Of a DNA stretch of 64,000 bases, positions 16,593 through 24,848 are shown one piece after another. Numbering within the stretch: the stretch's first letter is position 1; each line of letters opens with the position of its first letter. The position numbers and the translations under genes were made by a program. A model generated the notes under the pieces. That model was given only the letters and a program-made list of their open reading frames with translations. It was not told the DNA's origin and made no database searches. Source of the stretch: Curtobacterium ammoniigenes NBRC 101786 (lineage in GTDB: Bacteria > Actinomycetota > Actinomycetes > Actinomycetales > Microbacteriaceae); contig NZ_BCSV01000005.1 of NCBI RefSeq assembly GCF_001571045.1, positions 1-64,000 on the forward strand. Reading direction: 5' to 3'.

Positions 16593-17156
16593 TCAGCGCA
16601 CTCGGATCGGCCTCGCGAGCGCGGACGTTGTGCTCCGTGTCAGATGCACGAGGACCGGCACCTGTTGACCAAGGGTGCGGTCCAGCTCCGACAGCGCCTC
16701 GTCGACCATCTCCAGGGCCGCGACGGCGTTTCCGCCGCGTCGAACGGCAACCCGCATCCGAAGCACCCGCTGACGCCGGACCCGGTACGCGTCGACGCCG
16801 GTGCTGACGATGTCGGGCGCGCCGCGGAGTGCGTCGTCGATCACGGCCCGAATCAGTGCGATGTTGATGGTGACGGCGTCGCGGCCGAATGCTCGTCGGG
16901 CGGCGATGGAGGTTCCGCCGCGCCCACGCGTCACGATCCAGATCAGGCTGAGAATCACGATGACCCCCGCGCCGACCGCGATCGTCCAGTCCGTCGCTGC
17001 TGCGATCGTCAGGTGGGTGGGCAACGAGACGGTCCGCTTGAGAGCGGCTCGCGCCGCCGGGACGGACCCGCTCCCGAGCAGGAGCCCGGCCGCAATGGCG
17101 ATGAGACCGAGCAGGATCAGGATCAGCCGATTCATGGTGCGGTTGCTTTGCGTCAT
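16593..17156 (-). CDS. AmaP-like alkaline shock membrane anchor protein
   Basis: This 187-aa protein has two hydrophobic segments, about residues 10-28 and 57-76, and a C-terminal soluble domain (residues about 85-187) containing AVTINIALIRAVIDDAL, VDAYRVRRQRVLRMRVAVRRG and a Leu-rich helix. This layout is that of AmaP, which tethers Asp23 to the membrane. An Asp23 gene three genes upstream supports the call. The start ATG overlaps the stop of the preceding gene (ATGA). An internal ATG at 17135 is an alternative. Confidence 0.75.
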   Translation of the reverse strand: MTQSNRTMNRLILILLGLIAIAAGLLLGSGSVPAARAALKRTVSLPTHLTIAAATDWTIAVGAGVIVILSLIWIVTRGRGGTSIAARRAFGRDAVTINIALIRAVIDDALRGAPDIVSTGVDAYRVRRQRVLRMRVAVRRGGNAVAALEMVDEALSELDRTLGQQVPVLVHLTRSTTSALARPIRVR

Positions 17157-17728
17157 GCCAGCGTTCCCTTCTCGCGGATCCGGACGCGCACGCGCCCGCT
17201 GAAGCGCGGATCCAGCACCGCGACCCGAGCCTCCACCGCGGCCCGGACGTGGTCTCGGTCCACGCCGACGCCGCTGATCGGGGTGATCTCCACAGTCGTC
17301 CGGAAGCGACGCACCGATGCGACGGCATGGTCGGCCGGCACTGCCGCTGCGTGGCTTGCGGCGTTCGCGGCCGTTGCAGCGACGATGCGCGTATCCACGA
17401 TGACTGCACCGCGGTCGTGATCGACGGGAGTCCGGTGGCGGTGCCCGGGAAGGACCGCGAGTGCGATAGAGACGATGCCGAGGACTGCGAGCGCCGCGGC
17501 CACAGCCGCCATGGTGGCGCCAGCGGCTGGCGTAGGACGCATCAGCGTGGTGGCGAGCGTCTGCGGTGTCGCGACCAACGGGTGGGCGCCGATCGCGGCG
17601 AGGACAGCCTCCGTGCCGATCCACGCGGCGACCACGACGAGCACGATGAGTGCGATCGACACGGCCACCGAGCGGGAGCGGTGCAGGCTTCGCCGACGAA
17701 CGCGCCGTTCGATGACGTGCTGACTCAT
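17153..17728 (-). CDS. DUF6286-type membrane protein of the Asp23 cluster
   Basis: This 191-aa protein has an Arg-rich N-terminus (RRVRRRSLHRSRS), two membrane segments at about residues 20-40 and 70-94, and a basic C-terminal domain ending in FSGRVRVRIREKG. Actinobacterial Asp23/AmaP operons regularly carry such a protein, annotated with DUF6286; its function is unknown. The C-terminal domain parallels that of the AmaP-like neighbour, suggesting the two are paralogues or partners. It is preceded by an 8-nt gap and followed by an ATGA overlap. Confidence 0.7.
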   Translation of the reverse strand: MSQHVIERRVRRRSLHRSRSVAVSIALIVLVVVAAWIGTEAVLAAIGAHPLVATPQTLATTLMRPTPAAGATMAAVAAALAVLGIVSIALAVLPGHRHRTPVDHDRGAVIVDTRIVAATAANAASHAAAVPADHAVASVRRFRTTVEITPISGVGVDRDHVRAAVEARVAVLDPRFSGRVRVRIREKGTLA

Positions 17729-17736
17729 TGGTGCTC

Positions 17737-18042
17737 CTACTTGACTCGGGTGCGGGGTGCGGAGACCACGCCGGTCAGTTCGAGGCGTGCCGAACCGACG
17801 GCGCGGCCGGTCAGTGTGCCGAGGTGTTCGCGAATGCCTGCGGCGACCGCGCCGGCGCGGGTGATGAGGTCTGCGCCCGACGCGATCGGCCCGACGACGC
17901 CGATGGCGAGTTCGCCATGCGCGTCTTCGAGCGTCACGCGCACACGGGCGGGCGAAGCACCGAGTCGCTCTGCCGCGACCGCGCGCGCGCATGAGGCGAG
18001 TGCGCGCTCGGTGAGGATGATCTGGCCGGGGATCGCGCTCAT
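17737..18042 (-). CDS. Small Asp23-cluster protein of unknown function
   Basis: This 101-aa soluble protein has no signal peptide or membrane segment. Segments such as RALASCARAVAAERLGA, VRVTLEDAHGELAIGVVGPI and AGIREHLGTLTGRAVGSARLELTGV give an alternation of helix and strand much like the core of Asp23 itself, so it may be a shortened Asp23 relative. Similar small genes sit in this place in other actinobacterial clusters. It overlaps the DUF2273-like gene by ATGA. Confidence 0.6.
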   Translation of the reverse strand: MSAIPGQIILTERALASCARAVAAERLGASPARVRVTLEDAHGELAIGVVGPIASGADLITRAGAVAAGIREHLGTLTGRAVGSARLELTGVVSAPRTRVK

Positions 18043-18236
18043 CGGGAGCTCCGGCGTCCGGTCAGCACGTCGGCGAGTGCATGACGGTCGATCCGGCCCA
18101 CGGCGATCGCCGCGACCAGCGCGCCGATGGCGGCAAAGACGAGCACGAGGATGAATCCCCAGAAGCCGTACTGCAGCGCCACGACGGCGAGCAGGGCGCC
18201 GATGATCGCTCCGAGCATTGTCGTGGAGAGGTTCAT
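18039..18236 (-). CDS. Small two-helix membrane protein (DUF2273-like)
   Basis: This 65-aa protein consists of two hydrophobic segments (about residues 5-25 and 28-48) and a short basic tail ending in RRSSR. Small proteins of the DUF2273 type accompany Asp23 and AmaP in Gram-positive bacteria. Both ends are ATGA overlaps with the flanking cluster genes, so its expression is tied to them. Confidence 0.7.
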   Translation of the reverse strand: MNLSTTMLGAIIGALLAVVALQYGFWGFILVLVFAAIGALVAAIAVGRIDRHALADVLTGRRSSR

Positions 18237-18661
18237 GCGACCCGGGTCCCTTCGGCGTCGTCGTCGCCGGGGATGAACACGTCCTGCACCGTGACGTTGA
18301 CCTCGGCGGTCTCCATGCCGACGATCTGCTCGACGGCGCGGCTCACGGCGGCGCGAACCTCGTTCGCAACCTGCTGGAGCGCCACGGGGTAGTCGGCGAC
18401 GATCACGACGTCTGCGGCGACCTGCTTCTCGCCGACCTCGACCTTGACGCCCTGCCCGTAGTCGCGCTGACCGATTGCGTCGCGGATTGCGCCGAGTGCG
18501 CGCGCGGCGCCGGTGCCGAGCGAGTGGACGCCCGAGACCTCGCGTGCCGCGATGCCCGCGACCTTCGCGACGACGGCGTCGTCGATGATGGTGGCGCCGG
18601 TGTCGCTGCCTGCGCCGGTGCTCGGGGTGGTGACCGTGGTGGTCGATGCGGTCTCAGCCAT
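18233..18661 (-). CDS. Asp23/Gls24 family envelope stress response protein
   Basis: This 142-aa protein has the Asp23 domain at about residues 22-130 (TIIDDAVVAKVAGIAAREVSG, KVEVGEKQVAADVVIVADY, NEVRAAVSRAVEQIVGMETAEVNVTVQDV) after a Ser/Thr-rich leader. Asp23 proteins form a membrane-associated network held by AmaP and respond to cell-wall and alkaline stress. The ATG at 18661 follows AGAGGAG by 6 nt. It is the first gene of the cluster, so the promoter should lie in the 173-bp gap upstream, where I see no clear consensus. Confidence 0.9.
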   Translation of the reverse strand: MAETASTTTVTTPSTGAGSDTGATIIDDAVVAKVAGIAAREVSGVHSLGTGAARALGAIRDAIGQRDYGQGVKVEVGEKQVAADVVIVADYPVALQQVANEVRAAVSRAVEQIVGMETAEVNVTVQDVFIPGDDDAEGTRVA

Positions 18662-18834
18662 GATTGCTCCTCTCGTTGCTCCGCCGGTTGCCCAGCGGAT
18701 GCGCTGTTCACGAGGAAGACGGAGCAGCACCGACGATCATCACGAGATCGGCGCAGGACACGGCAAACACTCAGCCACGATCGATTCGGGGCACAGGAGG
18801 CATCGTTCGGAGGTCGGCCCAGTGCCCTCCTGGC

Positions 18835-19899
18835 TCAGATTGTTCGTTTCGCGGCCGGAGCGCTGCGCTGCGCGTCGAGCGTCCTTGAGGGGCTCTCACC
18901 GAAACGCGCGCGGTAGGAGGCCGCAAATCGTCCGGCGTTCTGGAACCGGAGGCGCTCCGAGATTTCAGACACCCGAGTCGCGGGTGTGGCGAACAAGAGG
19001 GCGAGTCGTGCCGCATCGAGTCGACGCATCCGGAGGAACTCCAGCGGCGCGACCCCGAACGACCGCGCGAACGCCTGCTGCACCCCGCGCGCGCCGATTC
19101 CGGCCGCCGCGGCCACGTCCTCGAGCGTCGTCGGCTCCTCGAGGCGCCCGCGCAGCAGCTCGACCGCGCGCCATACCGGCGTCGTCGGGGCCAGGCCCCG
19201 CAGGTGCCGAAGGGGGAAGCATCGGAACACCACCATGGCGATCTCCTGGTTGAGCGCCGCGCGCAGCGGCCCCCGCACGCGGTCATCGCTCAGCGCTGGT
19301 CCGAGCCGCATGATCGTGGTGCGCAGCAGGGCGCGGGTCGCTGTCAGATCGTCCTGCTGATCGAAGAGCACCGGTCCGCTCGGGAGCGGGATCCGCAGCT
19401 GCGTCGCGGTTCGCCGCACCAGCCCATCGGCAAGGTGCAGGCCGTTGTAGCAGGTGCCGTCGGACTCGAATCGGTAGGCCTCCGCGGCGGAGGCGACACA
19501 GGGCCTCCCCGGCGTGACGAGGCGGGTCGCATCGGCGAAGTGCATGACCGACGAACCGCGGGTCAGCCAGAACAGGACGTGCTCGTCGCGCGGCCCGATC
19601 GTGCCGCTTCGGCGCCCCGGCCCGGCATCCATCGTGCGCAGAGTGAGCTCGTCGTCCCCGACTACGGAATAGCGGAAACTGGTCGCAGCGTCGATGGCTC
19701 CGCCGGACTCGAGGCCGGTGCCGTGATAGTCGTCGGTGAAGATGGCGGCGTAGCCGGAGCCCCCGCCATTCGAGTACGTGCGTCGCCGGGGTGGATCACC
19801 GATCAACGATGGTGCCGTCGGGCCGTCCGGCTCGGTTTGCACCGCGAGGAGCGGGCGCACGGACGGCGCGTCGATTCCGGAGGCTCCGAGCACGGTCAC
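18835..19899 (-). CDS. AraC-family transcriptional regulator
   Basis: This regulator of about 354 aa has a C-terminal double helix-turn-helix (about the last 100 residues): TTLEDVAAAAGIGARGVQQAF as the first and VSEISERLRFQNAGRFAASYRARFGESPSRT as the second motif, the AraC/XylS pattern. The N-terminal 240 residues are a cupin-like sensor related to AraC_binding_2. I chose the GTG at 19899, which overlaps the threonine aldolase stop as GTGA. A GTG at 19941 is possible but overlaps 46 bp. Its targets are unknown; coupling to ltaE hints at a link with amino acid metabolism. Confidence 0.88.
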   Translation of the reverse strand: MTVLGASGIDAPSVRPLLAVQTEPDGPTAPSLIGDPPRRRTYSNGGGSGYAAIFTDDYHGTGLESGGAIDAATSFRYSVVGDDELTLRTMDAGPGRRSGTIGPRDEHVLFWLTRGSSVMHFADATRLVTPGRPCVASAAEAYRFESDGTCYNGLHLADGLVRRTATQLRIPLPSGPVLFDQQDDLTATRALLRTTIMRLGPALSDDRVRGPLRAALNQEIAMVVFRCFPLRHLRGLAPTTPVWRAVELLRGRLEEPTTLEDVAAAAGIGARGVQQAFARSFGVAPLEFLRMRRLDAARLALLFATPATRVSEISERLRFQNAGRFAASYRARFGESPSRTLDAQRSAPAAKRTI

Positions 19900-20942
19900 G
19901 AGATACCGCCCGCTGGACTCGTGGTCGCCTCCCGCGACCACCCGACGAGCAGGCGCTCGAGGATCCCCGCCGCGGTCCGCGCATCTGCGGTGCTCACGCC
20001 CAGGTGGGTGACGAGACGAATGCGGTCCGGTCCGAGCGTGCTGAGGCGAACGCCTGCCGTTGCGGCGGCGGTGACGAAGCCGGCAGCGTTGGGAACGGTC
20101 GCGATCACGATGTTCGTGTCGACGGCGCGCGGGTCCACCCCGACACTGGCCGCGAGGAGCCGTGCGTGATCATGATCCTCCACGAGCCGAGTGACGTTGT
20201 GACGGAGCGCGTACCGGCCCGCGGCCGCGAGGATGCCGACCTGGCGCATGCCCCCGCCGAACCGCTTTCGCCAGACCTTCGCCTCGTCGATCCGGTCTCG
20301 GGAGGCTGCGAGTACCGATCCGACCGGCGCGCCGAGCCCCTTCGACAGGCACACCGAGACGGTGTCGAACCCGTCGGCAAGCGCTGCGAGCGGCCGGCCG
20401 GAGGCGACATGCGCGTTCCAGAGGCGCGCGCCGTCGAGGTGCAGCCCGAGCCCGTGCTCGCGGGCGAACCGCTGCACTGCCAGGACCTCGGCGTGGTCCT
20501 GCACCGAGCCTCCGCCGAAGTTGTGCGTGTCCTCGATCGCGATCGCCGCTGTGGAGACCATGTAGCTTCCCGCGTTCGGTGCGGCGAGCGCCTGTACGGT
20601 CTCGGCTCGGACCCGTCCCTCGACGCTCTGCCAGGTGCGGGTCGTGATCCCGGAGAGCACGGCTGCCGCTCCGAGTTCCGCGCGGACGACATGCGCGTCC
20701 TGGTCGGCGAGCAGTTCGGCACCCGGACGTACCAGTGCGCGGAGTCCGAGTTGATTCGCCATCGTGCCCGACGGCGTGAACAGCGCGGCCTCCATGCCGA
20801 GCAGGTCGGCGACCTCGTCCTGAAGGTCACGGACCTCCGGATCCTCGTCGTAGACGTCATCGCCGACGCGGGCGTTCGCCATCGCATGGCGCATGCCGTC
20901 GGAGGGCATGGTGACGGTGTCGCTGCGCAGGTCGATACTCAC
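19896..20942 (-). CDS. ltaE: Low-specificity L-threonine aldolase
   Basis: This 348-aa PLP enzyme cleaves L-threonine or L-allo-threonine to glycine and acetaldehyde. The N-terminus IDLRSDTVTMPSDGMRHAMANARVGDD is characteristic. IEDTHNFGGG and LHLDGARLWNA follow, and VSVCLSKGLGAPVGS carries the PLP lysine. It starts at GTG 20942 only 23 bp from the divergent phosphoesterase gene, so the two share a very short promoter region and may be leaderless. Confidence 0.92.
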   Translation of the reverse strand: MSIDLRSDTVTMPSDGMRHAMANARVGDDVYDEDPEVRDLQDEVADLLGMEAALFTPSGTMANQLGLRALVRPGAELLADQDAHVVRAELGAAAVLSGITTRTWQSVEGRVRAETVQALAAPNAGSYMVSTAAIAIEDTHNFGGGSVQDHAEVLAVQRFAREHGLGLHLDGARLWNAHVASGRPLAALADGFDTVSVCLSKGLGAPVGSVLAASRDRIDEAKVWRKRFGGGMRQVGILAAAGRYALRHNVTRLVEDHDHARLLAASVGVDPRAVDTNIVIATVPNAAGFVTAAATAGVRLSTLGPDRIRLVTHLGVSTADARTAAGILERLLVGWSREATTSPAGGIS

Positions 20943-20965
20943 GGTGCGACGCTATCGTGACCGGC

Positions 20966-21889
20966 ATGCAGCCTCCCGCATCGCGCGCGTTGCGCATCGT
21001 GCATCTGTCCGACACACACCTCACCGGCGACGGCACGCTGCATCAGGGGACCGTCGATACGACGGCCGCGCTCGATGCCATCCTCGACCAGCTCGAGCAG
21101 ATCCCGGGCGTCGGTCTCGTCGTCGTGTCCGGCGACTGCTCCGAAGACGGCAGCCCCGCGTCGTACACCGCCCTCCGGGATCGTCTCGTGCCGTGGGCGG
21201 CGGCGCGGAAGGCGGGGCTCGTGCTCGTCCCGGGCAACCACGACCAGCGGGTCGGCTTCCGCGAGGTCCTCGGCACCGGCCACCTGCTCGGGGATGGCGG
21301 TGGGCCGATCGTGCATGATCTCGTGCATCGCGATGCGTCGGTGCCGATCGGGGCGGTGTCGTCGGTCGCCGGGCGACGCATCGTCACCCTGGACACGAGC
21401 GTCCCCGCTGCCGGATGGGGCGAACTGAGCGACGAGGCGCTTGACCGCCTGCGGTCCACCCTTCGTGAGCCGAGCGAACTCGGTTCCGTGCTGGTGCTCC
21501 ACCATCCGCCCCTCGTCGCACCGAGCCGTCTGCATGCCGCGTTGCAGCTGCAGAATCCGGACGCGCTCGTCGCCGCGCTCGATGGGACCGACGTCGTCGC
21601 CGTCCTCGCCGGGCACTACCACCACGCCTTCACTGGACAGGTGGCGACGCCGTCCGGCGCCCGCATTCCGGTGCTTGTCGCACCGGGCGTCGCGAATGAC
21701 ACGGACATCACCGGGTCCTACGAGGAGGAGCGTGCCCTCGTCGCCTCCGGAGCGCTCATCGTCGATGTCGACGCCGACGGAGCGCTCTGGTCGACCCCCG
21801 TCCGGACCGTCCGTCCGAGTGACGGCCAGGAGGCTGTCCACCACTCCGCTGCGCAAGTCCAGGAGATCGCCGGTCGCTTCGGGCGGTGA
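20966..21889 (+). CDS. Metallophosphoesterase (CpdA/GpdQ-like phosphodiesterase)
   Basis: This 307-aa calcineurin-like phosphoesterase has all metal-binding motifs: LSDTHL near the start, VSGDCSEDG, PGNHDQ, LHHPP and AGHYHH. The family includes 3',5'-cyclic nucleotide phosphodiesterases and glycerophosphodiesterases; the substrate cannot be decided here. The ATG at 20966 is preferred. A GTG at 20957 is in frame and would leave only 14 bp to the divergent ltaE start. A TATCGT just upstream could be the -10 of a leaderless transcript. Confidence 0.9.
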   Translation: MQPPASRALRIVHLSDTHLTGDGTLHQGTVDTTAALDAILDQLEQIPGVGLVVVSGDCSEDGSPASYTALRDRLVPWAAARKAGLVLVPGNHDQRVGFREVLGTGHLLGDGGGPIVHDLVHRDASVPIGAVSSVAGRRIVTLDTSVPAAGWGELSDEALDRLRSTLREPSELGSVLVLHHPPLVAPSRLHAALQLQNPDALVAALDGTDVVAVLAGHYHHAFTGQVATPSGARIPVLVAPGVANDTDITGSYEEERALVASGALIVDVDADGALWSTPVRTVRPSDGQEAVHHSAAQVQEIAGRFGR

Positions 21890-22034
21890 GCCGCGGCACC
21901 GGTGGCGTGAGATACCCGGACCTGCCAGACCTGCCCAAACCTGCGAGTCGGTTGCGTGATCCGGACAGTGGCCCCCGCGGCAGGCATGCTGGCGCAGTCG
22001 GTTGGACAACCGCGAACCGCAACGGAGGAACACT

Positions 22035-23036
22035 ATGCGTCAGGGCAGCGCGGTCGAGTACGACCAGTACGGTGACTTCGACGTCGTCCACCTCGTGCCG
22101 CAGGATCGACCAGAGCCGGGCCCGGACGACGTGGTGATCGAGGTCGTTGCGGCCGGCCTGAATCACATCGAGCGCTTCCTCCGCGAGGGGAAGCTCCGCG
22201 AGTTCACCGAGGTCCACTTCCCGGCCCGGCAAGGCGTCGACGTGGCCGGGGTCGTCCGTGCGCGCGGCGCGAATGTTCGCGATCTTCCGATCGGTGCGGA
22301 GGTGATGGGACATGTTCCCGGGAGCGGCTCACACGCGACCTGGGTGTGTGTGCCGCGCACGGCGGTCGTGAAGAAGCCCGCGTCGCTGGCATTCGAGGTC
22401 GCCGGGGCCCTGTACCTCGCGGGCTGCACCGCGATGTCGATCGTGCGCGAACTGCGGCTGGGCCCCGACGACACGGTCGTCGTGTCCGCGGCGGCCGGCG
22501 GTGTCGGGCACATCCAGTGCCAGCTCGCTCAGGCGGCCGGCGCCCGCGTGATCGGAACCTGCAGCCCGCGCAACCACGACTATCTGTGGCAGATCGGCGT
22601 GACGCCCGTGACCTACGGCGAAGGTCTGGAGGCACGGATCACCGAGGCCGCCGCGGGTCGCCCCATCACCGCCTTCATCGACAATTACGGTGGTGACAAC
22701 CCGGAGCTGGCGACGCGCCTTGGCGTTCCTGCTGACCGATTCGTGTCCAGCGAGCACCGCCGCGATGTCGAGCTTCGATTCCTCCGCGCCCCGGGCGATG
22801 ACCGTGAGGTCACGGCGCTGCTGAACGACCTGTCGGCGGCGCTGGAGGATCACGCGCTCCGAATTCTCATCTCCGGCTACTATCCCTTCGACTACATCGT
22901 CGACGCGTACGAGGATCTCGCTGCCATGCATTCACGAGGCAAGGTCGTGATCGGGATGCAGCCAGTGGAGACGGGTCGGAACCTCGGCTGGTACCGATCC
23001 GAGAAGATGCGGACCGTGCACGAAGCCCGTCCCTGA
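22035..23036 (+). CDS. MDR-superfamily NAD(P)H oxidoreductase (quinone oxidoreductase-like)
   Basis: This 333-aa zinc-independent medium-chain dehydrogenase has a GroES-like N-terminal domain (VEVVAAGLNHIERFLREGK) and a Rossmann domain beginning VVVSAAAGGVGHIQCQLAQAAGARVIG. It lacks the Cys/His zinc ligands of alcohol dehydrogenases, which places it with quinone and enone reductases. The ATG at 22035 follows GGAGGA by 7 nt. The last 35 residues (NLGWYRSEKMRTVHE) extend beyond the usual end of the family. It is a single gene. Confidence 0.87.
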   Translation: MRQGSAVEYDQYGDFDVVHLVPQDRPEPGPDDVVIEVVAAGLNHIERFLREGKLREFTEVHFPARQGVDVAGVVRARGANVRDLPIGAEVMGHVPGSGSHATWVCVPRTAVVKKPASLAFEVAGALYLAGCTAMSIVRELRLGPDDTVVVSAAAGGVGHIQCQLAQAAGARVIGTCSPRNHDYLWQIGVTPVTYGEGLEARITEAAAGRPITAFIDNYGGDNPELATRLGVPADRFVSSEHRRDVELRFLRAPGDDREVTALLNDLSAALEDHALRILISGYYPFDYIVDAYEDLAAMHSRGKVVIGMQPVETGRNLGWYRSEKMRTVHEARP

Positions 23037-23054
23037 GCCGGGCGCTCTCGCCAG

Positions 23055-23072
23055 CCAAGCCCTGCCGCTTGG
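23055..23072. terminator. Short hairpin between convergent genes
   Basis: CCAAGC and GCTTGG form a 6-bp stem around a 6-nt loop 18 nt after the oxidoreductase stop. A second small dyad, GAGCTG/CAGCTC, lies at 23083-23096 across the stop of the facing permease gene. Neither has a T tract. Confidence 0.35.
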
Positions 23073-23089
23073 GCCGTCGACCGAGCTGC

Positions 23090-23923
23090 TCAGCTCAAGA
23101 TGTCCTTCGTCGTGAATCGCCAGATGGCGAGACCGCCGAACACGACGAGGTAGCCGAGCTGGAGCCACGCATTCGACGCGAATGACGCGAAGGAGATCGG
23201 ATCGCGGAGCAGGTCGCCGAACCCGAGCCAGCTGTCCGAGAACAGGAACGGATGCAGCCAGTCCAGCTGCGGCAGTTGGTCGGCGATCTGCGATGCTCCC
23301 GCCAGCACCACGGTGGCAGCCATCGCACCGATCGGCACCGACGTGAGCGTCGATGCGAACAGGCCGATCGCTGCCAGGCCGAGCATGGACACGGACACAT
23401 ACGCGACCAGGAGGAGCATCCGGCCCGCGTAGGCCGCCCCGCCGATCTGCGTGCCCGAGAGCAGCGTGACGGGGCCGATCGGGAAGAGGATCGCCCCGAT
23501 GATGACTCCGACGACGGTGAGGGTCATCGTGGCCGCGACGATGAACGCGATCGTCCCGAGGTACTTCACCGCGATGAAGCGCAGCCGCCCGACGGGCGCG
23601 ACGAGCAGATAGCGGATGGTTCCAGCGTTGGCCTCGCCAGCGACCGTGTCACCCGCTGCGACGCCGATCGTGAGCGGCAGGAACAGCGGAATCGACACGG
23701 TGAGCGCGGTGAACGCGACGAACAGCCCGTTGTTCGTGATGTCGGACAGGAACGCCGGGCCTCCGGTGCGATGGTGGGTGCTCACGCGCACGGCGATCGC
23801 GATGAGGATCGGCACGAGCGCCAGGGCGCCGAGCATCGCCCAGGTGCGCCACCGGCGGAACACGAGTGCGAGTTCCGCACCGACGAACGCGAACGGGCGA
23901 CGGGCCGGACTAGCCTGCGACAT
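23090..23923 (-). CDS. ABC-2 type transporter permease
   Basis: This 277-aa membrane protein has about six hydrophobic segments (for example MLGALALVPILIAIAV near residue 30 and the last, LGYLVVFGGLAIW, near the end) and the GDTVAGEANAGTIRYLLVAPVGR segment typical of ABC-2 permeases coupled to CcmA-type ATPases. Its start overlaps the ATPase gene by 14 bp. It is the third gene of a LolA-like / ATPase / permease operon. Confidence 0.88.
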   Translation of the reverse strand: MSQASPARRPFAFVGAELALVFRRWRTWAMLGALALVPILIAIAVRVSTHHRTGGPAFLSDITNNGLFVAFTALTVSIPLFLPLTIGVAAGDTVAGEANAGTIRYLLVAPVGRLRFIAVKYLGTIAFIVAATMTLTVVGVIIGAILFPIGPVTLLSGTQIGGAAYAGRMLLLVAYVSVSMLGLAAIGLFASTLTSVPIGAMAATVVLAGASQIADQLPQLDWLHPFLFSDSWLGFGDLLRDPISFASFASNAWLQLGYLVVFGGLAIWRFTTKDILS

Positions 23924-24848
23924 CGAAGCCCTCCCCGGTCAGCTCGACGAACAGGTCCTCGAGGCTGCTGCCGGATGCGCTCAGCCCGCGAACGCGTACA
24001 TCTGCCTCGACGAGCGCCGCCGTGACGCGCTCGATCGGGAGGTCCGGCGGAAGCGCGCCGGATGCGCCGGCGGCCTCGACGTGCGTGTCCGTGACGCCCA
24101 GCCGCTGCAGCACCGCCACCGCGCGATCCGGGTCCGGCGTCGCGACGGTCACGCGCGCGCCGCGTGCCGAGCGCAGGTCGTCGAGCGAGCCCTGCGCGAC
24201 GATCGACCCCTGCCGCATCACTGCGGCGTGCGTGCATACCTGCTCGATCTCGGCGAGCAGATGGCTGGAGACGAACACCGTGGTGCCGTCGTCTGCGAGC
24301 GAGCGGATGAGGTTGCGCACTTCTCGGGTGCCTTGCGGGTCGAGGCCGTTCGTCGGCTCATCGAGGATGAGCAGTTCTCGCGGGGCGAGCAGCGCGTTGG
24401 CGAGCCCGAGGCGCTGCTTCATCCCGAGGGAGTACGCGTGCGCCTTCTTGTCGGCGGCATGCAGGAGTCCGACGCGTTCGAGTGCGACCTGGACGCGCTC
24501 GTCGCGGGTCTTCGCCACCGAGCGCACGTCCGCGGCGTCGAACCGTCGCAGATTCGCGCGCCCGGAGAGGAACGGGGTGAACGCCGGTCCTTCGACGAGC
24601 GCACCCACCCTCGGGAGCACGTCCGCGAGCGAGGCGGGCATCGGCGACTCGAGCACCTCGATCGTCCCCGACGTGGGCTTCGACAGGCCCAACAGCATCC
24701 GGATCGTGGTGGTCTTCCCCGAGCCGTTCGGCCCGAGGAACCCGAACACCGACCCCCGGGGGACGAACAGGTCGATGCCGTCGACGGCGTGCTGCCGCCG
24801 GAAGGTCTTCCGAAGGTCGACCGTTCGAATGGCGGCGTCAGTGCTCAC
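23910..24848 (-). CDS. ABC transporter ATP-binding protein (CcmA type)
   Basis: This 312-aa ATPase has Walker A GPNGSGKTT at residues 39-47, signature YSLGMKQ and Walker B LLILDEPTNGLDP. The C-terminal part has the accessory domain of DrrA-like exporters. It starts at a GTG that overlaps the upstream gene stop as GTGA. It should drive the permease encoded next. The adjacent secreted LolA-fold protein suggests the exporter serves an envelope function, but the cargo is unknown. Confidence 0.92.
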   Translation of the reverse strand: MSTDAAIRTVDLRKTFRRQHAVDGIDLFVPRGSVFGFLGPNGSGKTTTIRMLLGLSKPTSGTIEVLESPMPASLADVLPRVGALVEGPAFTPFLSGRANLRRFDAADVRSVAKTRDERVQVALERVGLLHAADKKAHAYSLGMKQRLGLANALLAPRELLILDEPTNGLDPQGTREVRNLIRSLADDGTTVFVSSHLLAEIEQVCTHAAVMRQGSIVAQGSLDDLRSARGARVTVATPDPDRAVAVLQRLGVTDTHVEAAGASGALPPDLPIERVTAALVEADVRVRGLSASGSSLEDLFVELTGEGFDVAG

